Origin: Candidatus Thermoflexus tengchongensis
GTDB taxonomy: Bacteria > Chloroflexota > Anaerolineae > Thermoflexales > Thermoflexaceae
NCBI GenBank assembly: GCA_016842085.1
Contig: JAEVEX010000006.1
Location: 1 to 64,000 of the forward strand
DNA: 64,000 bases
Reading direction: 5' to 3'
Positions 16,992 to 25,701 of the stretch are shown here, one piece after another. The notes beneath the pieces were generated by a model. It was not told where the DNA came from. It made no database searches and saw only the letters and a program-made list of their open reading frames with translations. Position 1 is the first letter of the stretch, and every line of letters begins with the position of its first letter. Position numbers and translations under genes: made by a program.

Positions 16992-17363
16992 TCACTCCCC
17001 CATGCCCGGCTCTGGAGCATAACCTGTCCGCTCATACCAGGAAGCAAACACCTTATCGCAATCCCGAGCGCAGGTAGCCCCCGGGTTCTTAGCCTCACAG
17101 CATTTATACGTGCGGGATCCGTAGTCGCAGAACCAGCACCACTTCGTCTGATACGGATGGTTACCGGTCGAGCAATCCGGCAAGCTCAGCGGACCTCCAG
17201 GGGGGTGACAGAGATGACAGCAGGCCACATCATAGGCTTCGACAAAGGAAACCCGCCGCATCGCCATGGCTGCCCCCAGGACGGCCGCCCCCAGCCTGAC
17301 CAGGAACTGGGGGCGGGCGATCACCCGCCCCACGGCCTCCACCAGCGCTTCGTGAAACGTCAT
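16992..17363 (-). CDS. Cys-rich exported protein, intact paralogue
   Basis: The 123-residue product starts MTFHEALVEAVGRVIARPQF, matching the paralogue at 16007, with GGGAG upstream of ATG 17363. The signal region aligns with a Tat signal, but the twin arginine has become R-P (ARPQFL). The mature domain has ten cysteines (CCHLCHPP, WCWFC, YKCCEA, CARDC). The WCW[YF]C and Yx-CC motifs are shared by both copies, so disulfide or cofactor chemistry outside the membrane is likely. A distant likeness to the methylamine dehydrogenase light chain is possible but unproven. Confidence 0.65.
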   Translation of the reverse strand: MTFHEALVEAVGRVIARPQFLVRLGAAVLGAAMAMRRVSFVEAYDVACCHLCHPPGGPLSLPDCSTGNHPYQTKWCWFCDYGSRTYKCCEAKNPGATCARDCDKVFASWYERTGYAPEPGMGE

Positions 17364-17742
17364 CGCCATACTCCCATAGGGATCATTAGACCCCGTCCCA
17401 GCCGATGCGGATCCCCCCGGAGCATCCATCCCTGCCGGCATAACCGCCTGACTGGGAAACCGATAACCGTGCCCCTCCTCCTACCCGCAGGCCCCCATCT
17501 ACCTATCCCCCATCATAGCCGCCTTGCGGCCCCATGGATCCGCCCGGAGAGGAGCACCTGGCCTACCGGCTGGTGGGCCGTCCGTTCCCCACCGTCGCCG
17601 CGGGAACCCGGAGCCCCGCTCCGGTGTATTCCCTCATGAAAATCCCCTTCGGAGCCCGGCGGCCCCCGGGCCCGGGATCGCCCCGGGGAGAAGGAGCCGG
17701 GCTCCGGAAAAGGGGCCGAACGCCGGAGAACAGGAGGCCGAT
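17364..17742. promoter_or_regulatory. Divergent intergenic region
   Basis: This 379-base region separates the minus-strand Cys-rich cluster from the plus-strand regulator. I see no clear -35/-10 pair and no RNA gene. It should carry both divergent promoters. Confidence 0.35.
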
Positions 17743-18477
17743 ATGCGTGAAGCGATTCTCTGGGTGCGGGATGCGCCGGCGATCGCCGTCGCCCTGGCCC
17801 GGGCCCTCACCGAAACCCTTGGACAGCCCGCTCGCCCCTTCCCACTCTCCGCTTCCCATCTTCCGCCCGGGCCCGCGCTGCTGGAGCTGCGGGCCCCCGG
17901 AGCCGCCCTGCTGCTCCGGGCCGCGGCCCGCTCACGGGCTTTCCCTCTTGCCGTCATGACCACCAGCCCTACTCCCCTGGAGGCGTGGGTGATCGGGGAG
18001 CTGGGCCTGGAGGGGGTGATCGATAAGCAGGAGCCCTGGCCCCGCTTTGTGGAGCGGGTGGAGGCGCTGCTCCGGGGGGAGCCCGCCTGGTCCCCCCATT
18101 CCTGGACCGCCCGGCAGGCCTTCGAACCGGCCTGGGGGAGGCGGCTGCGAAGCCTGAGCCCGGCGGACTGGCAGCGATGGCGGGATCTGACCACCGGGCT
18201 GCCGGTGAAAGCCCTGGCCTGCCGCTGGGAGTTGTCTCGCCAGGGAGCGGTGAAGGGATTGGTGCGGCTATATCGACGGCTGGGAGTAGCGGACCGATGG
18301 GCCGCTGCCCTCCTGGCCCATGAGCTGGGCATCGTGCGGTTCGAGGAGGGAAGGATCGGCTGGTCCGAAGCCATTGAGGCGTATCTCGCCGGTCGGGAGC
18401 CGGACCTCCTCTCGCAGCGCTCAATCTCCGCCGCAGTCTCCGCCCTCGCGGGGATGCTGCCGCACGAATCACCTTAA
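17743..18477 (+). CDS. LuxR-type (response-regulator-like) transcription factor
   Basis: The 244-residue product starts at ATG 17743 behind CAGGAGG. The N-terminal half looks like a degenerate receiver (ILWVRDAPAIAVALARAL) without a clear phosphoacceptor Asp. The C-terminal part resembles a LuxR helix-turn-helix (LSPADWQRWRDLTTGLPVKA, ELSRQGAVKGLVRLYRRLGV). It is divergent from the Cys-rich/lipoprotein cluster and may control it. The ORF track start at 17524 is too far upstream. The family assignment is moderate. Confidence 0.6.
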   Translation: MREAILWVRDAPAIAVALARALTETLGQPARPFPLSASHLPPGPALLELRAPGAALLLRAAARSRAFPLAVMTTSPTPLEAWVIGELGLEGVIDKQEPWPRFVERVEALLRGEPAWSPHSWTARQAFEPAWGRRLRSLSPADWQRWRDLTTGLPVKALACRWELSRQGAVKGLVRLYRRLGVADRWAAALLAHELGIVRFEEGRIGWSEAIEAYLAGREPDLLSQRSISAAVSALAGMLPHESP

Positions 18478-18491
18478 TACGAGAACCGCGC

Positions 18492-18515
18492 AGGGCAACT
18501 GCTTGCAGTTGCCCT
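18492..18515 (+). terminator. Hairpin after LuxR-type gene
   Basis: AGGGCAACTG pairs perfectly with CAGTTGCCCT around loop CTTG, 14 bases after the stop. The T-tail is weak (ACTTCC). Confidence 0.5.
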
Positions 18516-18641
18516 ACTTCCACGACAGGATGGCGTTCTTACCTTTCCGCCGGGGAGGCGCCCTGGCAGTAACGGCCCGCGTATTCCACATCAGAGGCGT
18601 AGACTTTTGTGCCGTCCCCTGCGCATGGAGCGCCCACATCC

Positions 18642-18959
18642 TTACTCTTGTTCTTCGTTCAGCTCCTTCAGGATTCGCTCCAGGTCCTCCAGAGGGATCC
18701 ATCCCCATGCGTGGAGGCGGTGGGATCGATCCAGGACCGCGGTGGCCGGCAAGACGTTGAATCCGTATTGTCGTCGCAGATCCCCCTCCGGATCGTGAAG
18801 CCAGCGGATCTCGGAAGCCCCGGCCGATTGCAGAGCGCGGCAGGCGGCCTCTTCCCCTTCGCAGATCCCCACGAGGAAGCGCCGGATAGGAGCGGGCAAC
18901 CTCTTCGTGGCCTCGAGGAATTCCGCGCATGCGCTGCAGTCGGAGGAGACAAAGAGCAT
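18642..18959 (-). CDS. Thioredoxin-like protein (MauD-like), N-terminally truncated
   Basis: The 105-residue frame begins MLFVSSDCSACAEFLEATKR, giving a CxxC active site, and has the cis-proline region YGFNVLPATAVLD. It matches the thioredoxin core of MauD-type proteins, which are normally longer, with an N-terminal membrane helix and about 100 residues before the CxxC. A TGA lies just before the ATG. The preceding DNA belongs to lipoprotein paralogue B in another frame, so a deletion probably fused the two genes. Activity is doubtful without export. Confidence 0.6.
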   Translation of the reverse strand: MLFVSSDCSACAEFLEATKRLPAPIRRFLVGICEGEEAACRALQSAGASEIRWLHDPEGDLRRQYGFNVLPATAVLDRSHRLHAWGWIPLEDLERILKELNEEQE

Positions 18960-19588
18960 GGATCACGCCCGCGCTCGGGGAAGGGGCGCAAGCGGAGCAC
19001 CAGGACGACGAAGGTGAGGGTGTGAGAGTCAACACGCCCGGTGACCTCCCAGCAGCCCTCGGTGGGGAAAATCAAGGTGGAGACCTGGAAGCCGGTGTCG
19101 CCATAGCCTGGCGGCACATGGGCCCGGAGGGGTGGAGCGGGGGCGTCCAGACGTCGCCCTTCGATCTGTAAGGTCCCGGTGATGCCCACGCGATCCCATC
19201 CCCACTTGATCGGGATCGAGCCATCGGGCAGAGGATACAGAGGAAGCAGGCTCCCAGGCCATTTCCCTATATCAATGGGCCACGGTCCAGGATACATATC
19301 CGTGGGCCACGCCCCACGATATCCTCGCTGCCGGGGAGCTTTAAAGACGAGCTTCCCGCCTTCTGGGATATGGGTGAACAGGGTTTGCTGGGGGTTGCTG
19401 TAGTTGCCCCCCACGCCCAGCGGAGGTTTGAGAAAAGTCATGGGAAGGCTGACGGGACAGGTGCGGACCAGGCGCTGGATCTCCGCCCAGGAGAGCTCTT
19501 TGGAGGCGTGGGGCGGTGGAGCCGTCTGACAGGCGACGATCCACCATCCCATCCAGCCGATCAGACCCAGCCGGAGGACCCGACGCAT
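18668..19588 (-). pseudogene. Lipoprotein paralogue B, truncated and out of frame at the 3' end
   Basis: Starting MRRVLRLGLIGWMGWWIVAC (lipobox VAC), the first 210 or so residues match paralogue A (WDRVGITGTLQIEGRRLDAP, FPTEGCWEVTGRV). From about 18960 the frame runs through the thioredoxin gene in the wrong frame and stops at 18668, so the last 100 residues are not meaningful. The C-terminal half found in paralogue A is missing. This fits an internal deletion joining lipoprotein and thioredoxin genes. Confidence 0.6.
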
Positions 19589-20062
19589 GGCATGTCCGTC
19601 TCCGCATCGTTTTCAGGCGAGAGCCCCCGGATCCCAGGCCCGGGCGAGCATGGCCCCTAAGAACGCGATCCCCCAGCCGGTCCGGTGGTCGCCGCCCGAG
19701 GAACCCGCCATCCGAACGCTTGCCCGGAGAGCCCCCGCGAAAAGGACCCGGGCGTCCTCCTGGCCCCTGTTCGATTCCTGCTTCCCATGATAGCCCTTCC
19801 GTGGCCCTGGAGATCGATCGGGAAGGGAGCATCCGGTCCACCGGCCGGTGGACAAAGGATTCCCGGGAAATGGGAACACCCGATTCGTTCCCGGTGTTAT
19901 TGTTTCAGAGACGGGACGTGGGGACGCAAGGCGGCTGTGCCCTTGACGCCGGGGTCAAGCCTCCTCAAAAATAAGAAGGCCTGCGAAGCGAGACACCGCC
20001 CCGATCTTCGGAGAGCTTCCACCCTGTTGCTCCCTGAAAATCCCCACGGTCGGGAGGCGCGG
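19589..20062. other. Gene-free stretch before the ECF sigma gene
   Basis: A 474-base region with overlapping spurious ORFs. A CTTGAC-GCCGGG-GTCAAG inverted repeat lies at 19942-19959, about 100 bases before the sigma gene, and could be a regulatory site. I see no protein family in either strand. Confidence 0.35.
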
Positions 20063-20641
20063 TTGGAGCGGAAGGATCGGGCGCATCCGCCGGAGGGGCC
20101 GGATGAGGCGCTATGGGAAGAGGTGATCCGCCAGCATCAGGAGCCGGTCTTCCGGTTGCTCTATCTCATGCTGGGCGACGCCGAGGAGGCCGCCGATACG
20201 GCCCAGGAGACCTTCCTCCGGGCGTTCCGGGCCTGGGACCGTCGGGACCCGAACCGCCCGCTTCGTCCCTGGCTGCTCCGCATTGCTGTCCATCTGGCCC
20301 GGAACCGCCGCCGCGCCCTCGGGCGTTACTGGAGGGCCCTCCACCGCTGGGCCCGGCTCCAGGGCCCGCCCTCGGGAATGAGGGATGAAATCCTGGAGAC
20401 CGTCGCGCGGCAGGAGGAGGCGGAGCGCCTCTGGCGGGCGATCCGGCGTCTGGGGCTCATCGATCAGGAGACGATCTATCTGCGCTATTTCCTGGAGCTG
20501 TCCGAAGCGGAGATCGCTCAGGTCCAGAACGTGGCCATCGGCACGGTGAAATCCCGTCTGCATCGCGCGCTCCATCGATTGCGCGCCGTGGTGGAGCGGG
20601 AATTCCCCGACCTCATCGGCAGGCCTCATGGGGAGGGTTGA
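20063..20641 (+). CDS. ECF-type RNA polymerase sigma factor
   Basis: The 192-residue product has sigma region 2 (EVIRQHQEPVFRLLYLMLGD, AADTAQETFLRAFRAW) and region 4 (QETIYLRYFLELSEAEIAQV, VAIGTVKSRLHRALHRLR). ECF sigmas direct polymerase to stress or envelope genes. The TTG start at 20063 sits right after GGGAGGCGCGG. The ORF-track start at 19685 is not supported. The stop overlaps the ribosome binding site of a membrane-protein gene, a typical sigma/anti-sigma layout. Confidence 0.9.
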   Translation: MERKDRAHPPEGPDEALWEEVIRQHQEPVFRLLYLMLGDAEEAADTAQETFLRAFRAWDRRDPNRPLRPWLLRIAVHLARNRRRALGRYWRALHRWARLQGPPSGMRDEILETVARQEEAERLWRAIRRLGLIDQETIYLRYFLELSEAEIAQVQNVAIGTVKSRLHRALHRLRAVVEREFPDLIGRPHGEG

Positions 20642-20642
20642 G

Positions 20643-21419
20643 ATGGAGCCTCGTCCGCCTTCCGAATGGGAGGATCGCGTCCGGGAGCTCGCCCGGCAAT
20701 TCCCTTACCCTCCGGCTCCCGATCTCCGAAGCCGGATCCCGCGTCCCGGGGTGAGGCGGCCCCGGGGCCGGCGCTGGGCCTGGGCGGCTGGGGCCTTCGG
20801 CGCTTTCATGCTGGCGCTGGGGATCCTCCTGGCCTCCCCGGCCCGCGCAGGGCTCCTGGAGTTCCTCCAGATCGGAGCCGTGCGGATCCGGCTCCAGCCT
20901 CTCCCAACCCCATCGAAGCCGGGCGCAACTCCCACGCCGGCCGCTGAGGCCGTCCCGGAGACCCGCATGCCGGGGATCCTGGACCTGGCGGGGGAGACGA
21001 CCCTGGAGGCGGCGCAGGCCCGCGTGCCCTTCCCCATTCGTCTGCCCACCTATCCGCCGGATCTCGGGCGCCCGGATCATGTTTATCTGCAAGGCATGGG
21101 CGGGCCGGCGGTGATCCTGGTGTGGCGGGATCCCATGCGGCCGGATCGAATCCGGCTCGCCCTGTTCGAGATCGGCCCGGGAGCGCTGATCGAAAAGATC
21201 ACGCCGCGGGTGCTCACCGCCACCACCGTGCATGGCCGGCCGGCCCTGTGGGCGGAAGGCCCTTACCTCCTGCAGACCCGATCCGGCGGCTGGGAGCTGC
21301 GGCGGCTGGTGGAAGGCCATGTGCTCCTCTGGACCGAGGGGGAGGTGACTTACCGGTTGGAGACTGATCTGGGGATGGAGGAAGCCGTGCGGATCGCGGA
21401 GTCTCTGTCCGCTCCGTAG
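20643..21419 (+). CDS. Single-pass membrane protein, putative anti-sigma partner
   Basis: Starting at ATG 20643 behind GGGGAGGG (one base past the sigma stop), the 258-residue protein has a short cytoplasmic N-terminus, a membrane helix (about 42-68, WAAGAFGAFMLALGILLASP), a Pro/Thr linker (TPAAEAVPE) and an outer domain resembling DUF4367-type sensor domains (GRPALWAEGPYLLQTRSGGW). The zinc HxxxCxxC anti-sigma motif is absent. Its role as anti-sigma is inferred from position. Confidence 0.6.
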   Translation: MEPRPPSEWEDRVRELARQFPYPPAPDLRSRIPRPGVRRPRGRRWAWAAGAFGAFMLALGILLASPARAGLLEFLQIGAVRIRLQPLPTPSKPGATPTPAAEAVPETRMPGILDLAGETTLEAAQARVPFPIRLPTYPPDLGRPDHVYLQGMGGPAVILVWRDPMRPDRIRLALFEIGPGALIEKITPRVLTATTVHGRPALWAEGPYLLQTRSGGWELRRLVEGHVLLWTEGEVTYRLETDLGMEEAVRIAESLSAP

Positions 21420-21595
21420 CGTTCATCCGGGATCTTCCCGGAGCGGACCCCAGAATGTATTTTTCCCCCAGGGAAAAGTGGCCGCTATCCTGCGCCCCGA
21501 TTACAATAATCCCGGTTATCCGAAATCCGGGCGCTCCTTCCGCCTCGGAGGAGTTTTCCGGCCCGGGTGGATCTGAACCCCTCAGGAGGTGTCGC

Positions 21596-22132
21596 ATGGC
21601 CGTGGAGCGCTTTGGGGCGGTCACGTTTCGCGGCAAGCCGTTGACGGTGATCGGGGAGCCCCTGCGGGTGGGCGATCCGGCCCCCGATGTGGAGCTGGTG
21701 GCCCCTGATCTGAGCCCCTTCCGGATCCGCAGCACCGACGGCAAGATCCGCATCCTCAGCGTGGTTCCCTCCCTGGACACCGGGGTGTGCGATGCCCAGA
21801 CCCGCCGGTTCGACCAGGAGGTGGCCCAGTTTGGAGATGAGGTCGTGCTGATCACCGTCAGCGCCGATCTCCCCTTCGCCCAGCGCCGCTGGGCCGCCGA
21901 GGCCAACGCCCAGCACGTGATCCTGGCCTCGGATCATCGGGAGATGGCCTTCGGGCAGGCCTACGGGACATGGGTGAAAGAGCTGCGCCTGGAGCAGCGG
22001 GCGGTCTTCGTGCTGGACCGCGATGGGACGATCCGATATGCGGAATATGTCCCCGAGATCGCCCAGCACCCGAACTACGACGCTGTCCTCGAGGCAGTCC
22101 GCACCCTGGTAGGCCAGCCGGAGCCCCGCTGA
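21596..22132 (+). CDS. tpx: Thiol peroxidase (Tpx), one-cysteine variant
   Basis: This 178-residue peroxiredoxin starts MAVERFGAVTFRGKPLTVIG behind CAGGAGGT. It has the peroxidatic motif PSLDTGVCDAQTRRF and the following SADLPFAQRRW. It reduces hydroperoxides using reduced thioredoxin. In E. coli Tpx the resolving Cys lies in RFCGAEG. Here the same place reads RWAAEAN, and the protein has only one Cys. It should therefore form an intermolecular disulfide or use another reductant. The ORF-track start at 21455 is not supported. Confidence 0.92.
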   Translation: MAVERFGAVTFRGKPLTVIGEPLRVGDPAPDVELVAPDLSPFRIRSTDGKIRILSVVPSLDTGVCDAQTRRFDQEVAQFGDEVVLITVSADLPFAQRRWAAEANAQHVILASDHREMAFGQAYGTWVKELRLEQRAVFVLDRDGTIRYAEYVPEIAQHPNYDAVLEAVRTLVGQPEPR

Positions 22133-22289
22133 CCGGAAGCCTCCGTCCCAACCTCAAGGGGAGGGGGATGGCGCGGCCGTCTCCCTCCCCCCTTCTCCCT
22201 GAGCCTCCCTCGAGCCTGATCCGATTGGAAAGGAACAAAGGGCCGTGCTATGCTGAGGAATTGGCCCATCCCAGTGAGAAGGCGGCCTT

Positions 22290-25202
22290 GTGGCCATGGC
22301 GAAGGGGAAGATCATCGTTCGCGGTGCCCGCGAGCACAACCTCAAGAACATCACGGTGGAGATCCCTCGCGAGAAGCTCGTGGTCATCACCGGCCTCTCC
22401 GGCTCCGGGAAATCCAGCCTGGCCTTCGACACCCTCTACGCCGAGGGCCAGCGGCGATACGTGGAGTCTCTCTCCGCCTACGCTCGACAGTTCCTGGGGC
22501 TGATGGAAAAGCCGGATGTGGATCAGATCGAGGGGCTCTCGCCGGCCATCTCCATTGACCAGCGGGGGGCATCCCACAACCCCCGCTCCACCGTGGGGAC
22601 GGTGACGGAGGTCTACGATTACCTCCGCCTGCTCTTCGCTCGCGCTGGGATCCCCCATTGCCCCCGCTGTGGTCGCGAGGTCCAGAAGCAGAGCCCCGAG
22701 CAGATCGTGGAGGCCATCCTCGCCCTCCCGGAGGGCTCCCGCATTCTGATCCTGGGCCCGGTGGTGCGGGGCCGCAAGGGCCACCACGGCCCGGTCTTCG
22801 AGGAGCTCCGTCGTATGGGCTTCGTCCGCGCCCGGGTGGACGGGGTCATCCGGGATCTGGATGAGCCCATTGAGCTGGATCGCTACAGGATCCACCACAT
22901 CGAGGCGGTGGTGGATCGCCTGGTCGTGCGCCGGGACGGGGCGGATCGCTCCCGCCTGCAGGATTCCGTGGAGACCGCCTTGCGGCTGGGGGATGGGCTG
23001 GTGATTGTGCACAACGCCTCGGCGGAGCCGCCGGAGGACCTGTTGTTCAGTGAGCACTTCGCATGCCCCTACTGCAACATCAGCCTGCCCGAGCTGGAGC
23101 CTCGCCTGTTCTCCTTCAACAGCCCGAAGGGCGCCTGCCCAACCTGCGAGGGCCTCGGGGTGCAGCTGGAGCTGGATCCGGACCTGCTCATCCCGAACAA
23201 GGACCTCTCCCTGGCGGAGGGGGCGATCGTCGCCTGGGGTGGAGAGGATGAGGGCGGCTACTACTGGCAGCTGCTGGAAGCGGCCTGCCGGGCCTTCGGC
23301 ATTCCCACCGACGTGCCGGTGCGGGCCCTTTCCCCCGAGCAGCTGCATCTCCTTCTGTATGGCGCCGGCGAAGGCGTGCGGGTTCCGGTTCGCTATCAGG
23401 CCCGGGATGGGAGCTGGCGGGTTTATGAAGCGCCCTTCGAAGGGGTGATCCCCAACCTGCGCCGCCGGTATGAGGAGAGCACTTCGGATTACTTCCGGGC
23501 GCGGGTGGAGGGATGGATGAGCGAGCGGCCATGCCCGGCCTGCGGCGGAGCGCGGCTGCGTCCGGAGGCCCTGGCCGTTACGGTGGCCGGCAAAAACATT
23601 TACGAAGTCACCCGGATGTCCGTCGTCGAGGCCATGCGCTGGATCGAGGCGCTGCGCGGGGACAGCGGGCAGCCGCCGCTGCTCTCCGAGCGCCAGCGGG
23701 CCATCGTGGGCCAGGTGCTGCAGGAGCTGCACAACCGGCTGCGCTTCATGGTGGACGTGGGCCTGGATTACCTCACGCTGGATCGGCCGACGGCGACCCT
23801 GTCGGGGGGCGAGGCGCAGCGCATCCGCCTGGCCACCCAGATCGGGAGCCAGCTCACCGGCGTGCTCTATGTGCTGGACGAGCCGAGCATCGGCCTGCAC
23901 CCGCGGGATAACGAGCGTCTGATCCGGACCCTGAAACGGCTCCGCGATCTGGGGAACACGGTGCTGGTGGTGGAGCACGACGAGGCCATGATCCGGGCCG
24001 CTGACTGGGTGATCGACCTGGGGCCGGGGGCCGGAGAGCATGGAGGGTATGTGGTGGCCCAGGGTCCGGTAGAGGCGATCATGCGCAATCGCCAATCCCT
24101 CACCGGGGCTTATCTGGCTGGTCGATTCACCATCCCGATCCCGGCCCGCCGTCGCCCGGGCAACGGGCGCTTCCTGATCGTCCGGGGAGCCCGGGAACAC
24201 AACCTGAAGAACATCGACGTGCGCTTCCCCCTGGGGTGCTTCATCTGCGTGACCGGCGTCTCAGGCTCCGGCAAGAGCACCCTGGTGGTGGAGATCCTCT
24301 ACAAGCGTCTGGCTCAGATCCTCTACGGCGCCCGCGACCCGGCGGGGGCCCATGAGGCGATCGAGGGCGTCGAGTTCATTGATAAAGTGATCAACATCGA
24401 TCAGTCTCCGATCGGGCGGACCCCTCGTTCCAACCCGGCGACCTACACCGGGGTGTTCACGGATATCCGGGATCTCTTCGCCAGCCTGCCGGAGAGCAAG
24501 CTGCGGGGGTATGGTCCGGGGCGCTTCTCCTTCAACGTGAAGGGTGGTCGCTGCGAGGCGTGCGAGGGCCAGGGGCAGATCCAGATCGAGATGCAATTTC
24601 TCCCCGATGTGTTTGTGACCTGCGAGGTGTGTCGGGGAGCGCGCTTCAACAAGGAGACGCTGCAGATCCGCTATCGGGGGAAGAACATCGCCGATGTGCT
24701 GAACATGACCGTGGATGAAGCCTATGAGTTCTTCGAGGCCTTCCCCACGATCCGGCGGAAGCTCCAGACCCTGCGGGATGTGGGGCTGGGTTACATCCGG
24801 CTGGGCCAGCCGGCGCCGACCCTCTCCGGCGGCGAGGCGCAGCGGGTCAAGCTGGCGAAGGAGCTCTCCCGCCGGCCGACCGGCCATACCCTCTACATCC
24901 TGGATGAACCCACCGTGGGCCTCCATGCGGCCGATGTCCAGAAATTGATCGATGTCCTGCAGCGTTTTGTGGACCAGGGCCATACGGTGATCGTCATCGA
25001 GCACAATCTGGATGTCATCAAAGTGGCCGACTGGATCATCGATCTGGGTCCGGAGGGGGGAGAGCAAGGCGGATATGTGGTGGCGGAAGGCACTCCCGAG
25101 GAGATCGCCCGGATGGAGGCTTCGTATACAGGCCAGTTCCTGCGTCGGATCCTTCGAGGAGGCAATGTTTCCCCCAACGGACGTCGGCGCGGGAAGCGTT
25201 GA
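22290..25202 (+). CDS. uvrA: Excinuclease ABC subunit A
   Basis: UvrA recognises bulky DNA lesions and loads UvrB in nucleotide excision repair. The 970-residue product has two ABC ATPase modules ([37 protein letters not shown]) with signatures [16 protein letters not shown] and [16 protein letters not shown], and zinc modules (CPYC/CPTC and CEAC/CEVC). GTG at 22290 is preferred for its GAGAAGG site; ATG at 22296 is the alternative. Gene context is solitary. Confidence 0.97.
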   Translation: MAMAKGKIIVRGAREHNLKNITVEIPREKLVVITGLSGSGKSSLAFDTLYAEGQRRYVESLSAYARQFLGLMEKPDVDQIEGLSPAISIDQRGASHNPRSTVGTVTEVYDYLRLLFARAGIPHCPRCGREVQKQSPEQIVEAILALPEGSRILILGPVVRGRKGHHGPVFEELRRMGFVRARVDGVIRDLDEPIELDRYRIHHIEAVVDRLVVRRDGADRSRLQDSVETALRLGDGLVIVHNASAEPPEDLLFSEHFACPYCNISLPELEPRLFSFNSPKGACPTCEGLGVQLELDPDLLIPNKDLSLAEGAIVAWGGEDEGGYYWQLLEAACRAFGIPTDVPVRALSPEQLHLLLYGAGEGVRVPVRYQARDGSWRVYEAPFEGVIPNLRRRYEESTSDYFRARVEGWMSERPCPACGGARLRPEALAVTVAGKNIYEVTRMSVVEAMRWIEALRGDSGQPPLLSERQRAIVGQVLQELHNRLRFMVDVGLDYLTLDRPTATLSGGEAQRIRLATQIGSQLTGVLYVLDEPSIGLHPRDNERLIRTLKRLRDLGNTVLVVEHDEAMIRAADWVIDLGPGAGEHGGYVVAQGPVEAIMRNRQSLTGAYLAGRFTIPIPARRRPGNGRFLIVRGAREHNLKNIDVRFPLGCFICVTGVSGSGKSTLVVEILYKRLAQILYGARDPAGAHEAIEGVEFIDKVINIDQSPIGRTPRSNPATYTGVFTDIRDLFASLPESKLRGYGPGRFSFNVKGGRCEACEGQGQIQIEMQFLPDVFVTCEVCRGARFNKETLQIRYRGKNIADVLNMTVDEAYEFFEAFPTIRRKLQTLRDVGLGYIRLGQPAPTLSGGEAQRVKLAKELSRRPTGHTLYILDEPTVGLHAADVQKLIDVLQRFVDQGHTVIVIEHNLDVIKVADWIIDLGPEGGEQGGYVVAEGTPEEIARMEASYTGQFLRRILRGGNVSPNGRRRGKR

Positions 25203-25209
25203 AAAAACG

Positions 25210-25238
25210 GGGGGTGGGCTGCAAAGCGGCCCACCCCC
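25210..25238. terminator. Bidirectional terminator after uvrA
   Basis: GGGGGTGGGC and GCCCACCCCC form a 10-bp stem. On the minus strand it is followed by CCGTTTTTTC, a proper T-run, so it is a good terminator for the minus-strand gene at 25244-25570. On the plus strand the tail is weak. Confidence 0.7.
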
Positions 25239-25243
25239 ACGCT

Positions 25244-25570
25244 TTATGAGACTGCTGGGATTTCCTCTGTTGGTGGCGCCCGTTCCCCGCGGCCGGTCAC
25301 CAGCGCGATCCCCATTTGCTCAGCCATAACCTCACAGCTGGGATCCGCGTGGATCCCATAGGTGTAGACCAGACAAGGTCCGGTGATGCCGGCCTCGGCG
25401 AGGCGTTTGCGGAATCCTTCCGACCGCATCCGGTTGGCCCACGCCTGGATAGCCCGAGGACTTTGTCGGGCCTTTGCCTCCACGACCGCCCACAGGATCC
25501 GCTGATCCGGCGCCTGCACGGGGATCACCGCATCGACTTCCGTTTCGTGATTCATCGTCATTGATTTCAC
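25244..25570 (-). CDS. PD-(D/E)XK nuclease-like fragment
   Basis: The 108-residue product contains VDAVIPV...WAVVEAKARQSP, the D...EAK core of PD-(D/E)XK nuclease folds, followed by helices (IQAWANRMRSEGFRKRLAEA) and a final strand (CLVYTYGIHADPSCEVMAEQ). Related proteins (DUF3782-like) have a long N-terminal coiled coil that is absent here. It is probably a truncated remnant. The start is uncertain: GTG at 25570, or an ATG a few codons later. It has its own terminator downstream. Confidence 0.45.
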   Translation of the reverse strand: MKSMTMNHETEVDAVIPVQAPDQRILWAVVEAKARQSPRAIQAWANRMRSEGFRKRLAEAGITGPCLVYTYGIHADPSCEVMAEQMGIALVTGRGERAPPTEEIPAVS

Positions 25571-25634
25571 CCCTACTGGAAATCCCCGGTGTTGAAGGAC
25601 ACAAACTACCCCCGCGTCTGGATGATCGAGGGGC

Positions 25635-25664
25635 TTGTCAGCTCCAGGCGGCCCCTTTTATATT
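25635..25664 (+). promoter_or_regulatory. Candidate promoter for the aldolase gene
   Basis: TTGTCA is followed after 18 bases by TATATT, about 40 bases before the aldolase start. It is an AT-rich island in a GC-rich context. Confidence 0.5.
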
Positions 25665-25701
25665 ATGGGCGTCATTCATATGGATCGGGAGGGACTTCTC
25701 C

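Noticed and set aside
15641-17441. True methylamine dehydrogenase light chain with TTQ cofactor
   Set aside because: The Cys pattern is suggestive, but the second conserved Trp is missing in one copy, the proteins are short, and no heavy chain or MauG is nearby. Kept only as a hypothesis.
22248-24200. A 650-residue minus-strand ORF opposite uvrA
   Set aside because: Shadow of uvrA; composition is His/Gln/Arg-rich without any family resemblance.
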